64,000 bases of DNA from Tolypothrix campylonemoides VB511288 (GTDB taxonomy: Bacteria; Cyanobacteriota; Cyanobacteriia; Cyanobacteriales; Nostocaceae): NCBI GenBank assembly GCA_000828075.3, contig JXCB02000033.1:467428-531427 (forward strand), read 5' to 3'. The position numbers were made by a program, and so were the translations under genes. Within the stretch, counting starts at the first letter, position 1. Each line of letters opens with the position of its first letter. The notes beneath the pieces were generated by a model, which was not told the DNA's origin, did no database searches, and saw only the letters and a list, made by a program, of their open reading frames with translations. This document shows, piece after piece, positions 19,035 through 26,613 of this stretch.

Positions 19035-19186
19035 AAACCCACCTAATTATCTAGACTAGGATTTATGTTAAGAAGTTGGGAACAAATTTTCCTCTTTCTG
19101 TAAGCAGAGATAAAAAATTACCATACCTTTGGTAGAGACTCAAACAGGTGAGCTAAACGATGGCACGCTTTAGCAAAAATCTTCTT

Positions 19187-19876
19187 TCAAATCAGCGATG
19201 CAATTATATTGATGCTCATAGCCAAAATTGTAGTATTAAAAAAAAAGGATAATACTCCATGTAGCAGAGTCAAGCGCCTCATAAAACGTGATATAGTCTG
19301 CACGTCTGAAACTTGACTAGTCATGCCAATGACAAAAGAGTAATATAAAAAATCCCAATAATCTGGTTCTTCGTCATTAGGAAAATCTAAACCACTAGCT
19401 ATTTGCTCTGTATTGCTATTGCTAACTTGATAATAATTGTGTGCGTATAGTAAAGCGAATATAGTATGTACTAGTAACCAGGAGCTGACAATCGTCATGA
19501 CAGCAAGCATGACGTGTAAGGTGAGCAAAACCGTTGACAGATTTTTTTTATTATCACCAAGCAGGAACCCAATAGCTAATACGCTGGCACAAGCCGCAGC
19601 AACAATTGAGGTAAATATAGCTACATGACCTTGATATTCAAATCGCGCAAAACGGCGCATTTTTTCTGGAGTCGCCCTGACCATTATCCACCAAGTCAAG
19701 CTTAAAAAACAGACAGCGCCTAAGTTCCAAGCACAGAGAATGCGCGAGGGTAAGTGTAGCCAAGACGGCAATACTACTGAGACTAATGCAGCAAAGCCAA
19801 CAGAAATAATCAGTCGGTGTCGGGAATCAGAATTTTTGAACAATTTAGGTACAACCCAAAAATTATCAATCGTCAT
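19187..19876 (-). CDS. DUF1345 family membrane protein
   Basis: 229-aa integral membrane protein with about five or six hydrophobic segments (roughly 24-45, 48-66, 88-108, 115-145, 205-229). The family signature is seen in RRFARFEYQGHVAIF, YAHNYY and PDYWDFLYYSFVIGMTSQVSDV. Its function is unknown. The last residues form a final hydrophobic helix. Monocistronic by spacing. Confidence 0.82.
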   Translation of the reverse strand: MTIDNFWVVPKLFKNSDSRHRLIISVGFAALVSVVLPSWLHLPSRILCAWNLGAVCFLSLTWWIMVRATPEKMRRFARFEYQGHVAIFTSIVAAACASVLAIGFLLGDNKKNLSTVLLTLHVMLAVMTIVSSWLLVHTIFALLYAHNYYQVSNSNTEQIASGLDFPNDEEPDYWDFLYYSFVIGMTSQVSDVQTISRFMRRLTLLHGVLSFFFNTTILAMSINIIASLI

Positions 19877-20240
19877 TAAAGATTACAAAATCACTTTATC
19901 ATTCAAGTTTGGCTACATTGGATTAACCGCCTCAACTCCATTCCATCTTCCATCTCAGTCTTGCAATAGCTTAAGTCGGTTAAAACTAAAACCTTGCACC
20001 ATAGCAATCCTCCGCTTTCTTTGTGAGAATTGAAAGCCACAGATCCCCGACTTCGTAAAAGTTGTCGGGAATCTTGTTTTTCGGGATTGAGACTTACCTC
20101 CTAAATCCCTGCAGAATTGTCCCAATCCCTGGAATAGGGCGGACTGTTGCAATCCCCTTAGACAATTAATTCCTCCCAGTAAAGAGTCCCTAATCCCTAG
20201 TCCCCAGTCCCCCTGAATTCAATTCACTTTTACAAGACGT
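19877..20240. repeat. Intergenic gap with GATCCCCGAC palindrome
   Basis: In this 364-bp gap AGATCCCCGACTT (20041-20053) faces AAAGTTGTCGGGAATCT (20058-20074), an imperfect hairpin resembling a common cyanobacterial intergenic palindrome. No gene is recognised. Confidence 0.5.
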
Positions 20241-21686
20241 TTATTCTTCTGGATGAGATGTATCGAGGTTTAGTGATTGAGAGTTATGTTCTGCATTTTT
20301 TAAGTCGAGTAATTCGCACTTTTGAGCCGATGGGAGAGTTTTCAACCCCAACTTCGCTGTTTGATACAGCCGACTAAATTCTTGCTCATAATGTGCGGCA
20401 ACGGTAGGATTTTGTATAAACACCAAAGTTTCATCGTTCAAGTAATTTCCTGAATTCGACCAGTTGTGACTACCAGTGATAATTAACATCCCATCCAAAA
20501 TAGCCATTTTACTATGAACGCCGCGATCGCCTATTGAACTTGTGGGAAAACCAACAGTAGTTATTGGACGCTTCCAAGGTTTAACTTTAATTAAGCTATT
20601 TTTCTTACCTGGACGAGAACAAACACCCATAGCATCGTATGCTTTTGAGTAAGGTTGTCTGAAAAAATCCGGGTCTATCAGCACTTTGATATCTTCAACT
20701 CCTTGATCATGTACACTACCAAGAGTGTCGCTAATCTTTTGGTCTGAATAAACAAATACCGCAATATGCACGCTCTTTTTAGCTTGCTCCACATAAGAGG
20801 CAATGATGCCGTTACTAGTTGTTGCGATGTCGTCTTTTGTGCTGGCTGGCGAAAAGTTAACAGTGATAGTTCCTGTGCCAATTGGAATCGTGACGGGATA
20901 TCTTTTTGGCTTACGAGATTTAAATAATCCCTGCCACATCGAGTTAAATTCATAAGTTAAAATTTTGGTAAGTTCGGGGTTATTGGGAACAACAATCATG
21001 TTGTTGGGATTGCCACGAGTTTCAAAATTTCCAAAATCTCCATGCATATCAGATGTCGTCAAGTTGCCGCTAGATATGATAGTTTTTTTTCCATCTACGA
21101 CGACAAATTTATGGTGCATGAGTCCACTACCTTTAGTTAAACCGCCAGATGTGTCATCTTTTATCTCAATTTTATTTGAACGCAACATAGCTAAAGCATC
21201 AGCAGGATATTGCTTTAATTCTTCATATGCTCGTTTATCATGCCGATTCATCCGCGCAATTTCTTCTTGTTTGTATTCTGCTAAAGTTTTGTTGTACTTG
21301 TTATCTATTATTACCCTCACTTTTACCCCCCGTTTATGAGCAATGCTGAGTGCTTCAGCAACTTTGGGAAGCCTAAACTCCATAACTGCGATATCTACAG
21401 TTGAGTTTGCTTGGTTAATAGCATCAATAATTTGCTGTTCTAAGTTGTCTCCTTTACGCTTAATGTGTCGGTATGGGTCTTCGTAGGAAGACGCCGGATT
21501 ATGGTTAAAATAGACTTGAACCGCAGGGTCTTGAGGTAAAGGTTGGACAAGCTTGACTTTTGGTGAAGGTTTAAGAATGTTAACGAGAACAATACCACTG
21601 CTTAAAAGCAGCAATATGAAGATTGTTCTTCTAAAAAATTTAAATTTTTGTTGCTCAGAAGTAATAAAATTGAAAAGGAGTCTCAT
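20241..21686 (-). CDS. Phospholipase D-like protein (two HKD motifs)
   Basis: 481-aa protein with an N-terminal hydrophobic segment (about 18-40; TIFILLLLSSGIVLVNIL), so it is membrane-anchored or exported. Two PLD half-domains are seen: HHKFVVVDGKKTIISSGN and HSKMAILDGMLIITGSHNWS, each with the HxKxxxxD catalytic pattern and the downstream G/N-W/S segment. Members include phospholipases and nucleases; exported ones are often lipases or nucleases. Substrate unknown. No immunity-like partner is adjacent. Confidence 0.85.
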   Translation of the reverse strand: MRLLFNFITSEQQKFKFFRRTIFILLLLSSGIVLVNILKPSPKVKLVQPLPQDPAVQVYFNHNPASSYEDPYRHIKRKGDNLEQQIIDAINQANSTVDIAVMEFRLPKVAEALSIAHKRGVKVRVIIDNKYNKTLAEYKQEEIARMNRHDKRAYEELKQYPADALAMLRSNKIEIKDDTSGGLTKGSGLMHHKFVVVDGKKTIISSGNLTTSDMHGDFGNFETRGNPNNMIVVPNNPELTKILTYEFNSMWQGLFKSRKPKRYPVTIPIGTGTITVNFSPASTKDDIATTSNGIIASYVEQAKKSVHIAVFVYSDQKISDTLGSVHDQGVEDIKVLIDPDFFRQPYSKAYDAMGVCSRPGKKNSLIKVKPWKRPITTVGFPTSSIGDRGVHSKMAILDGMLIITGSHNWSNSGNYLNDETLVFIQNPTVAAHYEQEFSRLYQTAKLGLKTLPSAQKCELLDLKNAEHNSQSLNLDTSHPEE

Positions 21687-22233
21687 TAAAGAATTAGGAA
21701 GCGTAGCGCATAAATTTTACTCATTTGGAAAACTGAGTTATATCTTTTATCAGTATTCTTTTAAAGAGATGTTATAACAAGACGGGTATTACGGAAGTTC
21801 ATTTTCTTGGCTGGCAATTTCTTTCAGTAATCGCACGACATCCAAATTGTTGCTTTCACCAGGTAATGTATTCACCGTGATTTGGACGGTTAATAACTTC
21901 ACATTAATAACTTCACATAAAGATACAAAGCGCTAAAGCTCACTAAATCGATAAGTGGAAATAAACACTAGCTAGCTTAAGAAAAGTAAAAATGCCTAAA
22001 ATCCTTACTAATGACTAATGACGGTCCTTAACGAGTTAACTTTATTTGCACCGACCTACTTAAGTGTTTTTGTATAGCTGTACAATCAGGGGAAAATATC
22101 CAAATATATGTATATACTTAGATATACATATATAAATATAAGTATCTACAAAGTTGTAAGAATTTGGCAGATTAACTATATAGTCTGAAAATAGAAATAA
22201 GCTGTTGCCCAGCGTGTTCTCACCTAATAGGTT
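21687..22233. other. AT-rich gap upstream of cysteine desulfurase
   Basis: 547 bp between divergent genes. Apart from the inverted repeat at 22104-22133 I see no gene, RNA or tandem repeat. TTAATAACTTCACATTAATAACTTCACAT near 21894-21920 is a short direct repeat. Confidence 0.5.
22104..22133. promoter_or_regulatory. 12-bp perfect inverted repeat, possible operator
   Basis: ATATATGTATAT (22104-22115) and its reverse complement ATATACATATAT (22122-22133) are separated by ACTTAG. It lies about 100 bp upstream of the cysteine desulfurase start. AT-rich palindromes arise easily by chance in such DNA, so the operator role is only a suggestion. Confidence 0.35.
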
Positions 22234-23403
22234 ATGCAAATTTATCTAGATTACAGCGCAACTACTCCCACTCGCCCAGAAGCAATAGCCGCAATGCAAG
22301 CAGTTTTCACACAACAGTGGGGTAACCCCTCCAGCTTGCATGAGTGGGGACAACGCGCAGCAACGGTTGTGGAACAAGCAAGAATGCAGGTTGCCCCTTT
22401 AATTAACGCACCTGATCCTGAATCTATTATTTTTACTTCTGGTGGCACTGAAGCAAACAATCTGGCAATTATGGGAGTAGCCCATTTATATGCCAAGCCG
22501 CAACACATCATTATTTCTAACGTTGAACATTCTGCTGTTACCGAACCAGTGCGGTTGTTAGAGTTGTGGGGTTGGCAAGTCACTCGCTTAGGAGTAGATG
22601 CGAAAGGAAGAGTCAATCCCCTAGATTTGAAGGCGGCGTTGCAAGATAATACTGTGTTGGTGTCGGTCATTTACGGTCAAAGTGAAGTTGGAACATTACA
22701 ACCGATTGAGGAACTAGGAAATATAGCCCGCAGTGCAGGTGTTTTATTCCATACAGATGCTGTGCAAGTGGCAGGACGTTTGCCTGTAAATGTGAAAAAT
22801 ACTCCCGTAGATTTGCTGAGCATTTCGAGTCACAAAATTTATGGACCGCAAGGTGCTGGGGCGTTGTATGTGCGCCCTGGTGTCGAGTTGCTTCCCTTGC
22901 TGAATGGTGGGGGACAAGAAAAGCGACTGCGTTCTGGGACACAAGCAGTACCCATACTCGCTGGGTTTGGCGTAGCAGCAGAATTGGCAACTCAAGAAAT
23001 GCCGACAGAAACACCCAGGCTGATGAAGTTACGCGATCGCCTGTTTGCCCAGTTAAGAGATATTCCTGGTTTGATTCCCACAGGCGACTGCGCCCACCGC
23101 CTACCTCACCACGTAAGTTTTTGCCTAGAATATGCTGATGGAGAAAAACTCAGCGGCAAAACTTTAGTGCGACAGATGAATTTAGCGGGCATTGGCATCA
23201 GTGCTGGTGCTGCCTGTCATAGTGGTAAACTCAGCCCTAGTCCGATATTATTAGCAATGGGTTATCCAGAAAACGCAGCTTTGGGAGCTATTCGCATGAC
23301 ACTGGGGCGCGAGACAACAGAAGCTGATGTGGATTGGGTGGCAATGGTGCTCAGACAGATTTTGGAGCGACTATCACCTGTAGAATTGGTTGTTAGTCGT
23401 TAG
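22234..23403 (+). CDS. Cysteine desulfurase (NifS/IscS type)
   Basis: 389-aa PLP enzyme that removes sulfur from cysteine as an enzyme persulfide for Fe-S clusters and other sulfur uses. Motifs are YLDYSATTPTRPEA, FTSGGTEANNLAI, the HSAVTEP segment, the PLP Lys in SISSHKIYGPQGAG, and the catalytic Cys in ISAGAACHSGKLSPSP. The long loop and the IscS/NifS layout place it in class I. No scaffold, ferredoxin or nif genes are next to it, so I give no symbol. Confidence 0.92.
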   Translation: MQIYLDYSATTPTRPEAIAAMQAVFTQQWGNPSSLHEWGQRAATVVEQARMQVAPLINAPDPESIIFTSGGTEANNLAIMGVAHLYAKPQHIIISNVEHSAVTEPVRLLELWGWQVTRLGVDAKGRVNPLDLKAALQDNTVLVSVIYGQSEVGTLQPIEELGNIARSAGVLFHTDAVQVAGRLPVNVKNTPVDLLSISSHKIYGPQGAGALYVRPGVELLPLLNGGGQEKRLRSGTQAVPILAGFGVAAELATQEMPTETPRLMKLRDRLFAQLRDIPGLIPTGDCAHRLPHHVSFCLEYADGEKLSGKTLVRQMNLAGIGISAGAACHSGKLSPSPILLAMGYPENAALGAIRMTLGRETTEADVDWVAMVLRQILERLSPVELVVSR

Positions 23404-23530
23404 GCTATGGGTAAACCATGCAACGCTTTTGTAGCGTATCCCTGGCTTTTAAAGTCTAAAATTGTAACCGCTATCTGGATTTATCTGCGTCGAGGGTGCG
23501 GTTAAAATCTCAATTCCAAAATTATTTAGC

Positions 23531-24262
23531 ATGACTGAACTTCCAAACACTCTAGAAGATGCAATTGCCCAAGCCCGTGAAGCTACCAAAGCGGCACTCG
23601 CAGAAGGGTATAAACGGTTACAAGTTGAAATTTTGATTCCAGAACTCAAACCCATGCTTGTGGCAGAGCAATTTCTGCCAGTTTTTGAAGAATACGGTTC
23701 CCGACTCAAGGTTTTCTTCCCAGATGCTGGTGGTGCAGCGCTTGCTGTGCGCGACTGGGCAGATGTGCCGTTTAAGATTCTTGATATTGGTACAGGAAAA
23801 TTACCTCTTGAGCGCAAAATTGAACCAGAGGATGAAATTTTCTTTCTAGTTGCCCCCACAGCGGTGGAAGTTGCAGAGGTGGAAAAGATGGCTCAATTAG
23901 TGGGCGATCGCCCACTCGTCATCTTAAACCCTCGTTTGGAAGATTTGGGGGCAGTGGGTATTGGTTATGCAGCGCGTCAATTACGTGAGCGTTTTGTCAA
24001 TACAATTGAATCTTGCTACTATCTCCGTCCTGTAGATGACGAAACTGCTGTATTTCGCTTTTACCCGAGAATGTGGGAAGTTTGGTTAGAAAAGAGCGGC
24101 AACTATGAAAAGATTGCCGAATTACCGCAAAAACCATCTGGTGACGATTTGGATTTCATCATAGCTAAGGCACAGTCTACTTCTGGCACACAGGGTACAC
24201 CAGCGAAAAAACCCAATGTGTTTAAGGGTTTGCAACGTTTCTTACGGGCGTTAAGGAATTAA
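23531..24262 (+). CDS. DUF1995 family protein
   Basis: 243-aa protein of a family confined mainly to cyanobacteria and plastids; the plant relative LPA3 is linked to photosystem II assembly. Recognised segments are the N-terminal EDAIAQAREATKAALAEGYK, VEILIPELKP, DAGGAALAVRDW, then LVAPTAVEVAEVEKM and LNPRLED. No membrane segment is seen. Molecular function unknown. It is separated from the desulfurase by 127 bp on the same strand. Confidence 0.82.
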   Translation: MTELPNTLEDAIAQAREATKAALAEGYKRLQVEILIPELKPMLVAEQFLPVFEEYGSRLKVFFPDAGGAALAVRDWADVPFKILDIGTGKLPLERKIEPEDEIFFLVAPTAVEVAEVEKMAQLVGDRPLVILNPRLEDLGAVGIGYAARQLRERFVNTIESCYYLRPVDDETAVFRFYPRMWEVWLEKSGNYEKIAELPQKPSGDDLDFIIAKAQSTSGTQGTPAKKPNVFKGLQRFLRALRN

Positions 24263-24338
24263 CACTTTTACTACCAAAAGTTAAGTAAAATCGCGTCAAA
24301 CTTAACGTTACAGCGTTAAGGACTGCTTCGGTGAATTT

Positions 24339-24518
24339 TTACTTGTCTTGAACAACTTCAACTTTTTGCAAAACAGAGAGTTCCACTTTTAAGTCTGCTA
24401 TTTTTGCCTCTGCGGTAGCCCGTTCAGTGCGACGGGCTTCACTAAGACTCTTGAGAGCATTCTTTAACTGCATAATCTTTTGTTCTGCCTCGGTAGTCTC
24501 AAAGTACCTTCCACTCAT
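24339..24518 (-). CDS. Small coiled-coil protein, third gene of TA-like operon
   Basis: 59-aa ORF starting MSGRYFETTEAEQKIMQLKN and ending VEVVQDK. It is almost entirely a charged helix with heptad-like Leu spacing (MQLKNALKSLSEARR, ADLKVELSVL), so a coiled coil is likely. Its ATG overlaps the stop of the PIN-like gene by 4 bp (ATGA), giving translational coupling. I do not recognise the family. The conserved overlap suggests it belongs to the toxin-antitoxin-like unit, perhaps as an accessory or multimerising part. Confidence 0.65.
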   Translation of the reverse strand: MSGRYFETTEAEQKIMQLKNALKSLSEARRTERATAEAKIADLKVELSVLQKVEVVQDK

Positions 24519-24907
24519 GGAATGAAAAGCCGACTCACACCCAAATAGTTTTCAATGTACAGCACAATGTCAGCAAGACGGGCGCTGCATTGCTCCCGAT
24601 ACTCCCGTTCAATGAGTCGGTCAAAGCTTCCAATCGTAATTACCGGTAGCGATGTAGAAGTAATTTCCTCGCGGATTGTTTGTTCGAGCGAATCTTCTCC
24701 TTTTGCGTTTCGATTTGCAGTCAAAAGAAGCATTTGATTGGATTGCGCAAACCGCCAGATAACTCGGTCATTGCTGTTAACAGCTAAACCAGCCTCTTTC
24801 AACGTCACAAAACTAATTGATAGAAGTGAAAGCCAACCTTCAGAGGCTAGAGTTCCTTGCAGAAAAACGGCATAACCTTCGAGATTGTGATCAACCAAAA
24901 CAATCAT
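24515..24907 (-). CDS. PIN-like (DUF5615-type) putative toxin
   Basis: 130-aa protein beginning MIVLVDHNLEGYAVFLQG. The early Asp (VDHN), the middle DRVIWRFAQSNQMLLLTANR and the later acidic residues fit the PIN-like fold of DUF5615 proteins, which are predicted RNases paired with DUF433 antitoxins. Relatives are sometimes mislabelled as malonyltransferases, but no such motif is present. Its start overlaps the DUF433 stop by 4 bp and its stop overlaps the next ORF by 4 bp, forming a tight three-gene operon. Confidence 0.72.
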   Translation of the reverse strand: MIVLVDHNLEGYAVFLQGTLASEGWLSLLSISFVTLKEAGLAVNSNDRVIWRFAQSNQMLLLTANRNAKGEDSLEQTIREEITSTSLPVITIGSFDRLIEREYREQCSARLADIVLYIENYLGVSRLFIP

Positions 24908-25275
24908 GAAGTCAGTCCAAGCTTAGCTTTCCACGCTTGGAGTTTGGCATGAATTTCTTCTTGTCCTGGCTTTGGAGACATCTTTGCAATTTGTGCCAAT
25001 CGCTCACGATTTTTGTCTTCCCAGTATTCTCGTATCTCCTGAGTTTCCTGTAAGACAGTTTGATATTCTGCTTCTACCTCAGTACGGTTAGCATCAATAT
25101 AGGAAAGTGCTGCATTGAGTTCTTCTTGTGTCAAAGGAAGCCAGTGGCGAATCAACTTAGGTGTCCATCCCGCTTTAAGATGATCCATGACATCATAAAT
25201 CGTGATGCGTGTTCCTGCGATTGTCAGTCCACGTTCTGTACGAATGATAGCTGCTTGTTTATTTGATGCCATCAT
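24904..25275 (-). CDS. DUF433 antitoxin-like protein
   Basis: 123-aa protein with a DUF433 helix-turn-helix-like domain: IIRTERGLTIAGTRITIYDV, then DHLKAGWTPKLIRHWL and LTQEELNAALSYIDANR. DUF433 proteins usually neutralise a PIN-like partner and repress their own operon. The C-terminal tail (about residues 75-123) is longer than the basic domain and is charged and helical. It is the first gene of the operon and overlaps the PIN-like gene by 4 bp (24904-24907). Confidence 0.78.
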   Translation of the reverse strand: MMASNKQAAIIRTERGLTIAGTRITIYDVMDHLKAGWTPKLIRHWLPLTQEELNAALSYIDANRTEVEAEYQTVLQETQEIREYWEDKNRERLAQIAKMSPKPGQEEIHAKLQAWKAKLGLTS

Positions 25276-25319
25276 ACCCTTAGTTCCTTGGAATCCAACT
25301 CTATACTACCTAAAAAGCA

Positions 25320-25418
25320 AAGAAAGACTCTTGAGGGAAGGACAGAGGGAGTGAGGGAGATGAGGAGCCAGCGCCGTGCGGGGGTTCCCCCCCGTTGAGG
25401 CGAGTGGCGTGGAGATGA
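25320..25418. repeat. G-rich and GGTTCCCCCC repeat block
   Basis: GAGGGAGTGAGGGAGATGAGG followed by CGCCGTGCGGGGGTTCCCCC and CCGTTGAGGCGAGTGGCGTGG. The G-rich half matches the repeat inside menD. It abuts and truncates the copied toxin fragment. Confidence 0.6.
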
Positions 25419-25510
25419 TTTGCAGTCAAAAGAAGCATTTGATTGGATTGGGCAAAGCGCCAGATGACTCGGTCATTGCTATCAACAGCTAAACCAGCCT
25501 CTTTCAACAC
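25419..25510 (-). pseudogene. Duplicated fragment of the PIN-like toxin gene
   Basis: About 92 bp are nearly identical to part of the toxin gene at 24713-24803 and encode LKEAGLAVDSNDRVIWRFAQ then SNQMLLLTAN. The frame then enters repeat sequence and there is no start-to-stop gene. It is a remnant of a local duplication. Confidence 0.75.
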
Positions 25511-25590
25511 AGAAAAAGCGCGGAATGTGGGATAATTGACAGTAGCATTCCTGCCATCTGTTCACGCTAACGAAATACAGAACTGTGATC

Positions 25591-26376
25591 ATGATTAATC
25601 GACGCACTTTCACAGCCTCGCTTGTCGCTGGAGGCGCGATCGCGCTCCTCGATCGCTCCAGCAAAGTCCAAGCGCAAGCTGCCGTTACCGCCCGCAATGT
25701 AGTCCTGGTTCATGGTGCCTACGCGGATGGCTCCTCTTGGTCAGAAGTGATTAGGCGCTTGCAACAGGCTGGTCTCGAAGCAACTGCGGTGCAGAATCCG
25801 CTGACATCGCTGGCAGATGATGTAGCAGCCACACGTCACGTCCTCGCGTTGCAGGACGGACCGACGGTTCTCGTAGGTCATTCGTGGGCAGGAACGGTGA
25901 TTAGCGAGGCTGGAGTCGATCCCAAAGTTTCCGCCCTCGTCTATGTAGCTGCTCGCGCCCCCGATGCTGGCGAGGACTACACGGCACTGGCTAAAAAATT
26001 TCCAACGCCACCAGCAAACGCTGGGATTGTTCATTCGGGCGGGTTCGCTCAACTGACCGAGGAGGCGTTCCTCAGAGATTTTGCTGGTGGCGTCGATCCA
26101 GCCAAAGCACGTGTTCTCTATGCAGTTCAGGGGCGCATTGCCGACACACTGTTTACCTCAAGGACAACCGTAGCAGCGTGGAGATCTAAGCCTTCTTGGT
26201 ATGCCGTTTCGACGCAGGATAGAACAACCGCGCCTGAGTTGCAGAGATTTCTTGCGAACCGGATGAAGGCAAATACGATTGAGTTGGAAGCCAGCCATCT
26301 CTCTATCATTACCCATCCGCAGGAAATCGCCGATCTCATCTTGAACGCCGCAGGATTAGGGAGATCCAAAAAATAA
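25591..26376 (+). CDS. Tat-exported alpha/beta hydrolase
   Basis: 261-aa alpha/beta hydrolase. The N-terminus INRRTFTASLVAGGAIALL is a likely twin-arginine signal, so it is exported folded. Oxyanion segment VLVHGAYADGSSW, nucleophile elbow VLVGHSWAG, and a late His in ASHLSIITHPQE fit the esterase/salicylate esterase-like group. ATG 25591 is preferred to the in-frame GTG at 25585. The gene is visibly more GC-rich than its neighbours, which hints at acquisition from another bacterial group. Substrate unknown. Confidence 0.82.
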   Translation: MINRRTFTASLVAGGAIALLDRSSKVQAQAAVTARNVVLVHGAYADGSSWSEVIRRLQQAGLEATAVQNPLTSLADDVAATRHVLALQDGPTVLVGHSWAGTVISEAGVDPKVSALVYVAARAPDAGEDYTALAKKFPTPPANAGIVHSGGFAQLTEEAFLRDFAGGVDPAKARVLYAVQGRIADTLFTSRTTVAAWRSKPSWYAVSTQDRTTAPELQRFLANRMKANTIELEASHLSIITHPQEIADLILNAAGLGRSKK

Positions 26377-26387
26377 AATGCTCAGCC

Positions 26388-26576
26388 GTGTCCCACTATA
26401 GGAAAGTAAAGAAACTCTGGAACGTTCTGGATAGATTTACTTTGAAATCTTTAACGACTTTCCTTACTATAAAACAGGATGTTGATGGTTTAGAAAGTTC
26501 TGCAGACGCAATCATGCGTATCGCTCCAATTATGGGGAAAATTAGGCGATCGCTTGATCTGATGCAAAAATATTAG
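26388..26576 (+). CDS. Small hypothetical protein, doubtful
   Basis: 62-aa ORF with a GTG start 11 bp after the hydrolase stop. The middle and end (VDGLESSADAIMRIAPIMGK) look helical and protein-like, but I recognise no family. It may be a remnant of a larger gene or noncoding. Confidence 0.3.
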   Translation: MSHYRKVKKLWNVLDRFTLKSLTTFLTIKQDVDGLESSADAIMRIAPIMGKIRRSLDLMQKY

Positions 26577-26613
26577 TGTGTTTTAAAAATCAAATAGAAT
26601 TGCTATATTTTTC

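Noticed and set aside
24515-24907. Malonyltransferase annotation for the PIN-like gene
   Set aside because: No GHSxG active site or acyltransferase fold signature; the 130-aa protein fits a PIN-like fold next to DUF433.
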